DNA of 64,000 nucleotides, from contig NZ_FZOA01000001.1 of NCBI RefSeq assembly GCF_900187985.1, forward strand, positions 1 to 64,000, read 5' to 3'. Of this stretch, positions 52,400-61,852 are shown in pieces. The stretch comes from Methylobacillus rhizosphaerae (GTDB taxonomy: Bacteria; Pseudomonadota; Gammaproteobacteria; Burkholderiales; Methylophilaceae). The notes under the pieces were generated by a model, which was not told the origin of the DNA, made no database searches, and was given only the letters and a program-made list of their open reading frames with translations. The position numbers were made by a program, and so were the translations under genes. How positions within the stretch are numbered: the first letter of the stretch is position 1; the number at the start of each line of letters is the position of its first letter.

Positions 52400-52429
52400 C
52401 AGCCTGCCAGCAGAGGCTGGACAGGCTGT
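52400..52429 (-). terminator. Rho-independent terminator of btuB copy 1
   Basis: On the minus strand ACAGCCTG..CCAGC pairs with GCTGG..CAGGCTGT in a long GC-rich hairpin followed by TTTTTG. It ends the riboswitch-btuB transcript, so btuM copy 1 needs its own promoter. Confidence 0.85.
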
Positions 52430-52461
52430 CAGGATAAACCTTGATTCAGGTTTCGCAGGTG

Positions 52462-54312
52462 TTAAGGTTGCGGTGAGTAGCTGACGCTGAAGAATACGTT
52501 GGAACCAGCGGTGTTGTAGTATTCACCCGAATAATCCCTGGCCAGGGCGTACTTCTTGTCGAAGATATTGTTGGCGCGGCCCAGCAGTTTCCATTCAGGA
52601 GTGATCTGGTATTCCGCCACCATGTTGAATAAGGTATAGCCACCCATGCGGTTGGTATTTGCCAGTTCGGCATAACGCGCGGAGGAGCCGACCATTTCTC
52701 CGGCAATGCGCAGCTTGTTCCACTGGTAAGCCAGGTTCAGGCTGCCATGGCGGTTGGCGCGTAAAGGCAGCAGATTGTCATCTTGGTCATCGCTGCGCGG
52801 GGATTGAATATCCACGTTGCCGCGTAAGGTCCAGGCATCCCATTGCTGGCTGCCTGCCAATGTCAGGCCTTGAATCTTGGCGCGGTTGACATTGATGGGG
52901 AGCCAGGTAATTGGGTCACTGGAAATCAGGTTGCGCACCCTGTTTTCATACACGGTGGCAGACAGGCTGGTCTGCTGGTTGTGATAGCGCACACTGGCTT
53001 CCACGTTGTCTGACTTCTCCGGCTCCAGGTCAGGCGTGCTATAGCCTGGGTAGTACAGCTGGTTGAATGTCGGGGCGCGGAAAGCACTGCCGTAGCTGGC
53101 AGTCACTTGCCAGGCATCATTGATCTGGTAGCCATAGCCGATATTGCCGGTGTCGTTGGTGCCATATTGTGAGTTATGGTCGCTGCGATAGCTGAGCTGG
53201 GCTGAGTGCGCGCCATGGGTGAGCGAGTAGATCGCGGCATAGCCATCGTTGTTGCGGCTGGTTTTGTCATATTGCGTCGAGGAACTCACGCGTTGTTCCA
53301 GCCTGTCATACAACAGGGTCAAGGTGCCGACAGGCAGAGTAATGTCATTCTGCCAGGAGAGCTGGCGCTGCTTGGTATCGAAATAGGAGCGTGAAACTGG
53401 CGACCACATGCTGGTTTCTGCGTAGTCCGTGCTGTCATCGCGACCTTCGCCGATACGGATGGTTGAGTGCCAGTTTTCGGTGATCTGGTTACGGCTGAAA
53501 ATCGAATAGCTGAATTGCCGCGCCATGTTGTGGTTGGAGAAGTCCGTGGCATTACTGCTATTGTCATAGCGGTTATGGCCTTCGCTGGAGAAGAACTGGA
53601 TGCCTACACTATGGCCGGGCACGATCTGGTGAATCAGCGAGCCGCTCACGGAAAGGTTGCGGTAACCGTCATCATCCTTGTACAGCCGGTTATGAGTGCG
53701 AACCGCGGAGAAACCATCAGTCGCGTAGCTGGAAGCGTTCAGCGAGAAGCTGGTATCGCCTACGCTGCCGCTGATGCCAGCATCTGCTGTTCTGGTGTTA
53801 TAACTGCCATAGCCTGCCGAGGCATGAAAGCGCGGTGCGCCATCTTTCCCCTTTTTGGTGAATATCTGGATTACACCGCCAATGGCATCCTGGCCATACA
53901 GGCTGGTGGAAGGGCCTCGCAGGATTTCCACGCGTTCGATCTGGGCCGTAGGGATATTTTCAAAGGCAGTGGTGCCCGTGGTTTCCGAGTTGACGCGCAT
54001 GCCATCAACCAGCACGATGATGTGGTTGGAATTGGTTCCGCGCATGAACAAGGCACTGGTCTTGCCAGCACCGCCGTTATGCATGACTTCAATGCCTGGC
54101 TGAGTTTGCAGTAGCTCCAGCAACGTGCTCTGGCCGGCACGCTCGATATCGGCGGTTTCGATTACGCTGACATCGCCAATCACGGTTTTACGTTCTTGTG
54201 GAATGCGGCTGGCAGTGACGACGACATCGTCATCCAGTGTGATCAGAGGTTCTGCCCATACCATGGCAGGAAAAGCGAGACTGACCAGGCTCGCGATGGT
54301 GAGTTGTTTCAT
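52462..54312 (-). CDS. btuB: TonB-dependent cobalamin receptor (copy 1)
   Basis: This is a 616-residue outer-membrane receptor with a signal peptide (MKQLTIASLVSLAFPAMVWA), a TonB box region (LDDDVVVTASR), and a plug with GAGKTSALFMRGTNSNH and VEILRGPSTSLYGQDAIGG. The 22-strand barrel ends in Phe-Ser-Val-Ser-Tyr-type strands. ATG 54312 has AAGGAAA upstream; the longer open frame to 54426 runs into the riboswitch platform. The preceding cobalamin riboswitch identifies the ligand as a corrinoid. Barrel motifs (FRAPTFNQLYYPGY) match the second receptor at the right edge. Confidence 0.93.
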   Translation of the reverse strand: MKQLTIASLVSLAFPAMVWAEPLITLDDDVVVTASRIPQERKTVIGDVSVIETADIERAGQSTLLELLQTQPGIEVMHNGGAGKTSALFMRGTNSNHIIVLVDGMRVNSETTGTTAFENIPTAQIERVEILRGPSTSLYGQDAIGGVIQIFTKKGKDGAPRFHASAGYGSYNTRTADAGISGSVGDTSFSLNASSYATDGFSAVRTHNRLYKDDDGYRNLSVSGSLIHQIVPGHSVGIQFFSSEGHNRYDNSSNATDFSNHNMARQFSYSIFSRNQITENWHSTIRIGEGRDDSTDYAETSMWSPVSRSYFDTKQRQLSWQNDITLPVGTLTLLYDRLEQRVSSSTQYDKTSRNNDGYAAIYSLTHGAHSAQLSYRSDHNSQYGTNDTGNIGYGYQINDAWQVTASYGSAFRAPTFNQLYYPGYSTPDLEPEKSDNVEASVRYHNQQTSLSATVYENRVRNLISSDPITWLPINVNRAKIQGLTLAGSQQWDAWTLRGNVDIQSPRSDDQDDNLLPLRANRHGSLNLAYQWNKLRIAGEMVGSSARYAELANTNRMGGYTLFNMVAEYQITPEWKLLGRANNIFDKKYALARDYSGEYYNTAGSNVFFSVSYSPQP

Positions 54313-54449
54313 GGTGTTTCCTTGAATTGCATGCGACCCCGCATGCAGGACAAAATTAAGGGAAACCAAATCATGAGATGACGATGATGCCAGGCAGTGG
54401 AATTGCCAGGAATTAAAGACCGTCACCCCGCGGTTTTCCAGCTTTTTGT

Positions 54450-54657
54450 CAGGCCGGTCTCCGGGCTTACGAGTTGAGATAGCTCAGATATTTGCCGCCT
54501 TCCCATGATGAATCGGGATTCATCACAGTGGCATCATGGCAGATATTACTCGCTTACCGTTGCGGGGGCAGCGCAGGCATTGCTTCAATATTGAAAGCGC
54601 ACCTGCTTCCCAGTTTCACCTTGTACACAGACTTTTCAGTGTGTGGTCGGGCACCTG
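54450..54657 (-). promoter_or_regulatory. Cobalamin riboswitch controlling btuB copy 1
   Basis: On the minus strand the core elements occur in order: the 5' GGTGCCCGACC region (about 54656), the TGCCCCCGCAACGGTAA loop (54570-54554), the CCACTG core (54530-54525), GGGAAGGCGGC (54504-54494) and the B12 box AAGCCCGGAGACCGGCC (54468-54452). The expression platform lies between the B12 box and the btuB ATG, 140 nt downstream; a GC-rich CCGCGG near 54430 may take part. Binding of adenosylcobalamin should switch off btuB. Confidence 0.95.
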
Positions 54658-54851
54658 ACAATTGCTGCGCATTATAGCCTGAATTACGTCAAATCCTGCT
54701 CAAACCCAATATGGAATCAAATGCTTTGTTCATCCCAACCTTCGGGCCGGGATAGCATCAGTGATACGGGAGTACTAGAGGATAATCGGATCAAATCCGG
54801 CATGAAAGAAGAGGATTGCCTATCTCTATCAACCAGAGTTGGTGCAGGTTT

Positions 54852-55154
54852 TTATGGGCGAGCAGAAGGTTGTTGTTCGATCAGGATCAGTTTGCCGGTT
54901 TTGGGGTCACGGTAAACCTGCCCGACAGCCTGGTAGCCGCTGCCGGTGGCATTGTTGCTGGTGGTTTCCGGCGCCTCGATTTCCTTGCCTTGCTTGATCT
55001 CCTTGGGTTCGACCAGCATGGCTTGTCCCCCGGCGCTCAAGGCAGCGAGCAGGCCGCAGGCGAATACCAGCATTACGTCCACTAGGTTGACCAGGCTGGC
55101 GCGTGGGTCTTCATCCTCGTGGTCGAAGCGGCTTTTGAGGCGCAGCTTGCTCAT
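54852..55154 (-). CDS. DUF2149 protein, ExbD/TolR-like
   Basis: This 100-residue protein has one membrane helix near residues 20-43 (ASLVNLVDVMLVFACGLLAA) whose Asp corresponds to the proton-carrying Asp of ExbD/TolR. A short periplasmic tail follows (GYQAVGQVYRDPKTGKL). Its start overlaps the MotA/ExbB gene as ATGA. It probably forms a proton-driven motor with that channel and serves the exported CobN-like protein encoded just before. The riboswitch of btuB1 lies downstream. Confidence 0.8.
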   Translation of the reverse strand: MSKLRLKSRFDHEDEDPRASLVNLVDVMLVFACGLLAALSAGGQAMLVEPKEIKQGKEIEAPETTSNNATGSGYQAVGQVYRDPKTGKLILIEQQPSARP

Positions 55155-55603
55155 GATTGGGTTCCCAGCGACTGGTCTTCCAGCGTTTCCAGTACATCTT
55201 CATACCAGCGGCGGCGCAGCTTGCCGATTACCAGGCCGAAGATACCGGCGATCAACCCCAGCACCGTGGCGTCGAACGCAGTAGTGACGGCTTGCGCCAA
55301 TTGCGCAGGATTGCCCTGCCCGAGTGCAGCCAGCCCCGGCCCGAGCGGGATGATGGTGGCCATCAGGCCGAGCATGGGAGGAATGCGCGAAAGCAGGTCG
55401 GCACGTTCCAGCCGGTGGCGGGCCAGTTTGACTACGGCATCGGCATTGCCCGAATTGCGCATGGCCCTGAGGCCGAACAGACGCTCCCCCACAGCCAGAC
55501 CGGCTTCCAGCACGGCAAGGATGACGGAGACCGCCAGGATGATGATGACAGGCTTCAATAACCAGGTGATCGCGTGATGCAGGGTGTCGAGTTCAAATGA
55601 CAT
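55151..55603 (-). CDS. MotA/TolQ/ExbB-family proton channel
   Basis: This 150-residue membrane protein has three helices: one near residues 14-36 (LLKPVIIILAVSVILAVLEAG) and two forming the channel core (MLGLMATIIPLGPGLAAL and AFDATVLGLIAGIFGLVIG). The GPGLAALGQGNPAQLAQAVTTAFDATV stretch matches TolQ/ExbB. With the DUF2149 protein it makes a two-part motor. It lies 24 bp after the CobN-like gene. Confidence 0.87.
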   Translation of the reverse strand: MSFELDTLHHAITWLLKPVIIILAVSVILAVLEAGLAVGERLFGLRAMRNSGNADAVVKLARHRLERADLLSRIPPMLGLMATIIPLGPGLAALGQGNPAQLAQAVTTAFDATVLGLIAGIFGLVIGKLRRRWYEDVLETLEDQSLGTQS

Positions 55604-55627
55604 GATGATATTCCGTCCTGTGTCAGG

Positions 55628-58600
55628 TTAGAGCTTGGGCTTGCGTGTGCCGAACCAAAGCCCGGCAGCGAATATTGGCAGCAATGCCAGCCACCAATAC
55701 CAGTATTCCTGCACCGACTTGATGGCGACCTCAAAGGCGCGCTGCGGCACGGTGCTTGGTGCTGCCTGTGGCTGGGCAGGCTCGGGTTTTGGTTCAGGCT
55801 GTGCAACAGGTCTGGCTTGTTGTGCTGGAGCAGTTTCTTCCGGCGCAGGTGTTGCCTCTTCTCTCTCGATAGCAGTTTGTTCCACAGCATCGACAGCAGC
55901 ATAGTCTGGCGTTGCATCGCCACGTGCCTTGGCCAGTGTTTGCTGCAATGCGGCGGCGGAGTCGTCGTCGAGGTATTGGCCCAGCCATTGCCACATCGGA
56001 TGGTTGGGCGAGGTATGTCCGCTGCCGGGCAGGCCGTTCTTGTTGACCAGCTTTGCCAGATCGCCGCCCAGTTGGTGCAGGGTCTGCTCATCCGTATGCC
56101 AGAAGCCTTTTTCCGCCGCCACCATCATGATGGCGAGCATGTGCGCCTTCACCTGGGCATTGTGTTGGTGCTCAAGGAAGGGTTTGAGGCCCAGTTGCAG
56201 GCTGTCGTCCATGTAAACCTTTTTCACTTCATCCCAGGCCCAATCCTTGATGATGTCGGGGCGGGTGACTTGCCAGCCCCAGAGGTTTTCCATGAATTCC
56301 TGTCCCATGGTGCGCGCGCCTGCATAGCCATGCTGCATCAGCGGGCGTATCCATGCCGGGTTCAGGTAGCGTCCGCGCAGTTCCATCAGCAGTGCGGTTT
56401 CCAGTGGATCGTCGCTGAGGTTATCCGGGTCGGTGTGGTTGAGGATGCGTGCAGTGGGCCGCTTGCCAGTCACAGTTTCCGTCGCAAGCGACAGGCCGCC
56501 AAGGTAATCAAAGGCATCGTTGTTGTCCATCAGGCCATAGAGATTGGAAGCTCGGCCGTGATAGGTGTTGGCGATGCTGGTGAGCGCAGTCCTGAATATA
56601 GCCTGCGCAGGCTGGCCCTGGGCATCCAGCCCGTAGGCATGCCCCATGCGCGTGAGGTAGGCCTGGCCTAGTTCGTTGCGGTCCTTCCAGGTGCCTGAAC
56701 GCTCCGTGAGGCGGTTGACGCCGGTGCCGTAAGCGCCTGGTGCATCGCCAAAAATGCGCCAGGCGGCTTCTCGACCTGCTTGTGGCAGTGGCTGGCCCTG
56801 TTGCCGGATGGATTGAGTGCGGCGTATCCATTGCATGGCGACACCATTCTCTGTCAGCACTTCGCTGCCTTCTTCCAGGCTTGCGCCCAACGGCAACAGG
56901 GCTTCATCCAATGCAGGCTGCAGGGCAGGATATTGCGCCCGGATGGTCTTGGCGGAGGCGGCGAGCGCGAGGCGACCGCCAGTGTCTATCCATTGCATGA
57001 GGTTGGGGTAGAGGTCACGGAACAGGCCGGAGGTGGTGACGATTACGTCATGTCGTGCAATTCCTGGCTTGAGCTGCATGCGTTGTACGATGCCGCGTGC
57101 GTTCCATTCCGGCTCTATGCCCATCAGGCTGAGGATGAAGCTCACCATCACGCCCTCGTCGCGCACGGCATCCGAGGCCCAGAGAATCACGCCTTCGCTA
57201 TCCTGCACGCTGTCGCGCTCGCGCACTTTGGCCGCCATTTTCTCCCCGATCTGGAAGCCGAGACGGGTCGGCAACACGTCACCGTCCAGTGCATGGAAGT
57301 TGCGTCCTGTGGGCAGCGAATCAGGTGAGCGCAAGGGGTCGTTGCCTTTGCCGGGCGGTACGAAGCCACCGTCGAGCGCATGCAGCAGGCTCTGCATTTC
57401 CAGGCGTGGTGAAGCCGCCAGCTTGTCGCGGGTCTCTACGCTGACACCTTGCTCATGGCCGCGAGCCATGGAGTCCAGCATCAGTGCCAGCGACTCTTCC
57501 GACCAATCCTTGCCGAATACATGCAGGCCATGCGGCATGAATTTCTCCTGTAATTTCGTCAGGTAGTGGCCGATTTCATGCGCGAGCAGGTCGTCGTCAG
57601 TCTGTTCATAGCCGATGCCGCGCACTTCCAGCACGTCGGCCATGCTTGCTTCCAGTTCGGCGCGCAGTTGCAGGGCTTCCACCAGTCGGCGCATCTCGCG
57701 CGCGGCCTCGACCTTCATGGTCTCGGAGCTGGAAGACTCATAGCTTTCCACCACCTGGCGCAGTTCCAACAGGCGGTCGTAGAGCGGCGTGGAGGTGAGC
57801 GGCGGCGTGAGATGGTCCACCATTACGGCAAGGCCACGGCGCTTGGATTGCGTACCTTCACCCACGCCGTCGACGATATAGGGATAGATGCCGGGCAGGT
57901 CGCCCGCGATCAGGCGTGAGTAATCGCTTGCTGCCAACCCAACCGCCTTGCCGGGCAGGAACTCATAGGTGGAGTGCCGGCCGATATGCACCAAGGCGTC
58001 AGCCTTGAATACGCTGCGCAGCCAATGGTAGTAGCCCAGGTATTGGTGTGGTGGTGGGATGGTGGTGTTGGCATGCAGCAGTTCCTCGTCCACTTCCCAG
58101 CCGCGCGGTGGCTGCGGGCCGATAAAGATATTACCGAACCGTATGCCGGGAACCAGTATTTGGCGGTCGTGCACCATGATCTTCCCCGGAGCGGGGCCCC
58201 AGCCGCGCATGCCTTCTATGCCCAAACCTGCAAGCCGGGTTTTCTGCAAGGCCAGCGTGTTGCAATCGGTGTGCTTTTCCAAGCACTGCAAATAGCTGTT
58301 GTTGAGCGTGGTTATCTGCCTGAGCGCATTGTCGCGCTGCGGGTGGTCTGCGCCTTCAAGCAAGTGGCGCAGTTCGTGCATGGCTTTGTCCAGGCGGTTG
58401 CGTGCAATGTCGATTTCCCCGGCGCGTTGTGCCGCCACCAGGTCTGCATGCAGCTTGCCCAGCGGGCCTTCCTCCATCTCGCTGCTCACTTGCGCAGGCA
58501 GGGTGCCGAGCCAATTGAGATAGGCGGCATTGTCGAGCTTGTTCACATGTTGGCTCATCTCGGCTAGCGCGGCCTGGTCTTCAGGCAGGTTAACGCCGTA

Positions 58601-59962
58601 TTCTTGCATGAGATCGAGCAGCGCCTCTGGCGAAGCCGGCAGCTCGCCTGTGTTGTAGCCTGCACGTTTCAATGCGTGCAGTATCTCGAACAGAGAAGCG
58701 GGTACATCAAGATTATCTGCGCCGATGTTCTGGCGGCCGGGGGGGTGGTTGTAGTAGATCAGCGCGACTCTCTTCTCGGCATTTGGCGTGTTGCGCAGGT
58801 GCTGCCAATTGAGGCTGCGTCTGATCAGCGATTGCACCTCGGCAGGCAGGATCTGCGGCAGTTTCAGCTCGACGCCGGTGAGCTTGTCTATGCTGGCAGG
58901 CCCAGCAGCGGCCACCACCAAAGGCTGCGAGCTACCCTGGATTTCCGGCATGGCGACGCGGTATTGCACCGAATTGATCGGCAGGCCGTCTTCCGAAAGC
59001 TGCCAGGCATTGGCACTGCGGTCGGTAAGCCGGATGGCCTTGTACACCGGTACGTCGAGCTGGCCCAGCAGTTCGGTCACGGCTTCGCGACCCTCGGCTG
59101 CGCCGACGACAAAATCCTGCAACACTACCAATCCGCTGGGAGCGGCAGGCGCAAGCAGACTCTTCAAGTTGGCGATGGCATCGCGCGACGCCTCGCCCCA
59201 ACGCGCCATGATGGCGATGCAGGGTTGGCCCTGCTTCTCGCTCGCGGCACAGATCGCATCCACGGGTTGCGGGTCGCTGGTGCTGAGGTCGAGCACTGCA
59301 AGTACGGATGTATTGTTTTCCGATAGTTGAGGTTGGCTGACTTCCTTGCCACCCTGACGCAGGCGCACCAGCGGCTCAGGCTGTATAGCAGGCAAACTGG
59401 TTGATGGATGCAGCAGGTGACGCATGAAGGCGCTGAGGTTGCTGTTGCCACCTGCTTGCCAGAGATTGTGCAGGCCCAGCCATTGCCGTGCGGCAATGTG
59501 CTGCTGCGCGAGATCGGCGACTTCTTGCGGCAGATTGTTCTGCGTCAGGGTCAGGCGTTTGGCTTCCGGGAAGCTGCTGACGGCTTCTCCTTGCCAACGG
59601 CTTTGCAATGACAGGGTGCTTTCGCCGTTGAAGGCGATGAAGTTGCGCGGCTTCTTCATGTCAAGCTGCTGCATCTGACTTTGCAGTTGTTGCGAGGCTT
59701 CGCCATATACTGCCACGGCGAATACCGTGTCGGCATCGCGCAGCCAGCGCTGCAATGTCTTGCTGTTGGCGGCCAGCACCTGGGATTGCGTGCGCAGGAT
59801 GATACGGTCCTGTTTGCCGGATTGCTGCAATGCCTGCTGTGCTGCCTGGGCAGCAGCAGGTGCAGTGCGATCGGACACTACGCCGAAGAGGGTAGCCGCC
59901 TGCGCGACTTCTACGCTGATGACAAGAAAAATGCCGAACAAGACGGAAAACAAAAATTTCAT
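55628..59962 (-). CDS. cobN: Exported, membrane-anchored CobN-like cobaltochelatase large subunit
   Basis: This 1,444-residue protein of the CobN/BchH family is longer than usual. It starts with a signal peptide (MKFLFSVLFGIFLVISVEVAQA), so the body is predicted to lie in the periplasm. CobN motifs occur in order: YYNHPPGRQNIGADNLDVP, WGPAPGKIMVHDRQ, HIGRHSTYEFLPGKAVG, ETRDKLAASPRLEMQ, GRNFHALDGDVLPT, GTGVNRLTERSGTW and MEFMENLWGWQVT. After a Pro/Glu/Ala-rich linker (about 1365-1410) a single helix (WYWWLALLPIFAAGLWFG) and KPKL anchor it in the inner membrane. No cobS/cobT-type AAA partner is near. It may handle cobalt or a corrinoid with the ExbBD-like pair, instead of being the classical cytosolic chelatase. 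Confidence 0.9.
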   Translation of the reverse strand: MKFLFSVLFGIFLVISVEVAQAATLFGVVSDRTAPAAAQAAQQALQQSGKQDRIILRTQSQVLAANSKTLQRWLRDADTVFAVAVYGEASQQLQSQMQQLDMKKPRNFIAFNGESTLSLQSRWQGEAVSSFPEAKRLTLTQNNLPQEVADLAQQHIAARQWLGLHNLWQAGGNSNLSAFMRHLLHPSTSLPAIQPEPLVRLRQGGKEVSQPQLSENNTSVLAVLDLSTSDPQPVDAICAASEKQGQPCIAIMARWGEASRDAIANLKSLLAPAAPSGLVVLQDFVVGAAEGREAVTELLGQLDVPVYKAIRLTDRSANAWQLSEDGLPINSVQYRVAMPEIQGSSQPLVVAAAGPASIDKLTGVELKLPQILPAEVQSLIRRSLNWQHLRNTPNAEKRVALIYYNHPPGRQNIGADNLDVPASLFEILHALKRAGYNTGELPASPEALLDLMQEYGVNLPEDQAALAEMSQHVNKLDNAAYLNWLGTLPAQVSSEMEEGPLGKLHADLVAAQRAGEIDIARNRLDKAMHELRHLLEGADHPQRDNALRQITTLNNSYLQCLEKHTDCNTLALQKTRLAGLGIEGMRGWGPAPGKIMVHDRQILVPGIRFGNIFIGPQPPRGWEVDEELLHANTTIPPPHQYLGYYHWLRSVFKADALVHIGRHSTYEFLPGKAVGLAASDYSRLIAGDLPGIYPYIVDGVGEGTQSKRRGLAVMVDHLTPPLTSTPLYDRLLELRQVVESYESSSSETMKVEAAREMRRLVEALQLRAELEASMADVLEVRGIGYEQTDDDLLAHEIGHYLTKLQEKFMPHGLHVFGKDWSEESLALMLDSMARGHEQGVSVETRDKLAASPRLEMQSLLHALDGGFVPPGKGNDPLRSPDSLPTGRNFHALDGDVLPTRLGFQIGEKMAAKVRERDSVQDSEGVILWASDAVRDEGVMVSFILSLMGIEPEWNARGIVQRMQLKPGIARHDVIVTTSGLFRDLYPNLMQWIDTGGRLALAASAKTIRAQYPALQPALDEALLPLGASLEEGSEVLTENGVAMQWIRRTQSIRQQGQPLPQAGREAAWRIFGDAPGAYGTGVNRLTERSGTWKDRNELGQAYLTRMGHAYGLDAQGQPAQAIFRTALTSIANTYHGRASNLYGLMDNNDAFDYLGGLSLATETVTGKRPTARILNHTDPDNLSDDPLETALLMELRGRYLNPAWIRPLMQHGYAGARTMGQEFMENLWGWQVTRPDIIKDWAWDEVKKVYMDDSLQLGLKPFLEHQHNAQVKAHMLAIMMVAAEKGFWHTDEQTLHQLGGDLAKLVNKNGLPGSGHTSPNHPMWQWLGQYLDDDSAAALQQTLAKARGDATPDYAAVDAVEQTAIEREEATPAPEETAPAQQARPVAQPEPKPEPAQPQAAPSTVPQRAFEVAIKSVQEYWYWWLALLPIFAAGLWFGTRKPKL

Positions 59963-61233
59963 GAGGTAAATAACCGGGCAATTGCCGCAGGGTTGGAAGG
60001 GAAATAAAAATGCAGGTAGCTTGCAGTGAGACTACCGTGGCGGTAAATGGCTTCGCCCGGCTTGCCGCGCTGGGTACTTGTCTGCGCGTATGCCGGCAAT
60101 GTTGTCTCGAAGCGTGAGTAATGGAAGGTATGCGCATGCAACCTGCCTTCCGGTAATTCGGCGAATTGCACGCCTAGTCCCTGGAAGCGAGGCTGCATGC
60201 TGCAATCGCCGGGCAAAAGGCCAAAGCCGGGCTGTTGGTTGATATTGTCTGCCACGGCCATCATGCCACCACATTCCGCCAATATTGGCAGGCCTTGCTG
60301 CCATGCCTGTTGCAGAGCGACGCGCATGGCATGGTTGCCACCCAGTGTTGCAATGTGCAATTCGGGATAGCCACCGGGCAGCCAGATGGCGTCTATGCCT
60401 GTTGGCAATACCCTGTCATGCAGCGGTGAGAAGAATACGGTGTTTGCTCCCAGCGCATGCAGGCAATCGAGGTTTGCGGGATAGATGAAACAAAAGGCTT
60501 CGTCACGTGCGATGGCGATGGTTCTGCCTGCGAGCAATTTGGGTACGTCGTTGGCAGGCACAGGTAAAAATGTGGTGGCAGGCGGCAAGGGCAATGGGCC
60601 TGACTCCGCAAGCAATGCTGCGGCTTGCGCGATACGTTGCTCAAGATCATCGATTTCATCGGCGCGGAACAGGCCCAGGTGCCGTTCCGGCAACGCAAGC
60701 GTTTCCTGCCTCTGCAATGCGCCCAGCCAGGGGATATCCGGCGTCAGGCTGGTACGCAGCAATTCACCATGCCCGGCGCTGCCGGTACGGTTGGCAATTA
60801 CGCCTGCCGGAATCAGTCCGGGCTGGTGTACAAACAGTCCGGAAGCCAATGCGCCAAATGTTTGTGCCATGCCGCTGGCATCGATGGTCAATGCGACAGG
60901 CAGTTGAAAGCGTGTCGCGATATCTGCGCTGCTCGGGTTACCGTCATACAAGCCCATCACGCCTTCCACCAGGATGACATCAGCTTGCTGCGCCGCCCAA
61001 TAAAGCCTGGTGGCAATGTCATCTGCGCCACACATGGCAAGGTCGATGTTGTAAACCGGCCTGCCTGTCGCGGCTTGCAGAATCATGGGGTCTAGAAAAT
61101 CCGGCCCGCACTTGAATGCCTGGACTGTCAGCCCTTGATTACGCCAGGCACGTGCCAGTGCGGCAGATACCAGTGTTTTTCCCTGGTTTGAGGCCGGTGC
61201 GGAGAGCAGTAGGGTCGGGCAACTTGTTGTCAT
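59959..61233 (-). CDS. cobB: Cobyrinic acid a,c-diamide synthase
   Basis: This 424-residue amidotransferase (CobB/CbiA) has an N-terminal ATPase part (LLLSAPASNQGKTLVSAAL, ILVEGVMGLYDG) and a C-terminal glutaminase with Cys in ILAECGGMMAVADNI and a GYPELH region. ATG 61233 lies 4 bp after the cobO stop; longer frames overlap cobO. It ends in an ATGA overlap with cobN. Confidence 0.93.
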   Translation of the reverse strand: MTTSCPTLLLSAPASNQGKTLVSAALARAWRNQGLTVQAFKCGPDFLDPMILQAATGRPVYNIDLAMCGADDIATRLYWAAQQADVILVEGVMGLYDGNPSSADIATRFQLPVALTIDASGMAQTFGALASGLFVHQPGLIPAGVIANRTGSAGHGELLRTSLTPDIPWLGALQRQETLALPERHLGLFRADEIDDLEQRIAQAAALLAESGPLPLPPATTFLPVPANDVPKLLAGRTIAIARDEAFCFIYPANLDCLHALGANTVFFSPLHDRVLPTGIDAIWLPGGYPELHIATLGGNHAMRVALQQAWQQGLPILAECGGMMAVADNINQQPGFGLLPGDCSMQPRFQGLGVQFAELPEGRLHAHTFHYSRFETTLPAYAQTSTQRGKPGEAIYRHGSLTASYLHFYFPSNPAAIARLFTS

Positions 61234-61237
61234 CAGC

Positions 61238-61852
61238 CTACCATTCAATGCCGGACATGGCCTGAACGCCATTCTTGAAGGCATGCTTGACCATGGTCAT
61301 ATCGGTGACGGTGTCGGCCTGCTCGACCAGTTCTGGCTGGGCGGCACGACCAGTGACGACCACATGCTGCATGGCGGGGCGGGCTGCAATGTCAGTGAGT
61401 ACTTCCTGCAGGTCCAGGTAATGGTATTTGAGGACAATGTTGAGCTCGTCGAGGATGACAACGCCGACACTCTCATCCTTGAGTGCCGCCTGCGCAGCCT
61501 GCCAGCCTTGTTGGGCGGCGGCGATATCGCGGTCGCGGTCCTGGGTTTCCCAGGTGAAGCCTTCGCCCATGACATGCCATGTCACATTGGGCTGGTTACG
61601 GAAAAAGGCTTCTTCGCCAGTGTCGGAACGGCCTTTGACGAATTGCACTACCACGGCTTTCATGCCATGGCCGAGGGCGCGGGCGAGAAGGCCGAAAGCG
61701 GCAGTGGATTTGCCCTTGCCGTTGCCGGTATTGACCAGGAACAGGCCGCGCTCAATACGCGCAGCCTCTATCTTGGCATCAACGATGGTTTTTTTACGCG
61801 CCATCCGGTTGGCATGGCGCTGGTTAAGGTCTGGGGTTTTCTGGTCTGTCAT
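61238..61852 (-). CDS. cobO: Cob(I)yrinic acid a,c-diamide adenosyltransferase
   Basis: This CobA/BtuR-type enzyme of 204 residues adds the adenosyl group from ATP to cob(I)alamin-type corrinoids. It has the P-loop NTGNGKGKSTAAFGLLARA, VVQFVKGRSDTGEE, GFTWETQDRDRD and VVILDELNIVLKYHYL. ATGA overlap with the upstream btuM2. Confidence 0.95.
   Translation of the reverse strand: MTDQKTPDLNQRHANRMARKKTIVDAKIEAARIERGLFLVNTGNGKGKSTAAFGLLARALGHGMKAVVVQFVKGRSDTGEEAFFRNQPNVTWHVMGEGFTWETQDRDRDIAAAQQGWQAAQAALKDESVGVVILDELNIVLKYHYLDLQEVLTDIAARPAMQHVVVTGRAAQPELVEQADTVTDMTMVKHAFKNGVQAMSGIEW

Noticed and set aside
55817-59326. Long antisense frames opposite the cobN-like gene
   Set aside because: Antisense frames of GC-rich coding DNA; the products are low-complexity in His/Arg and without motifs.
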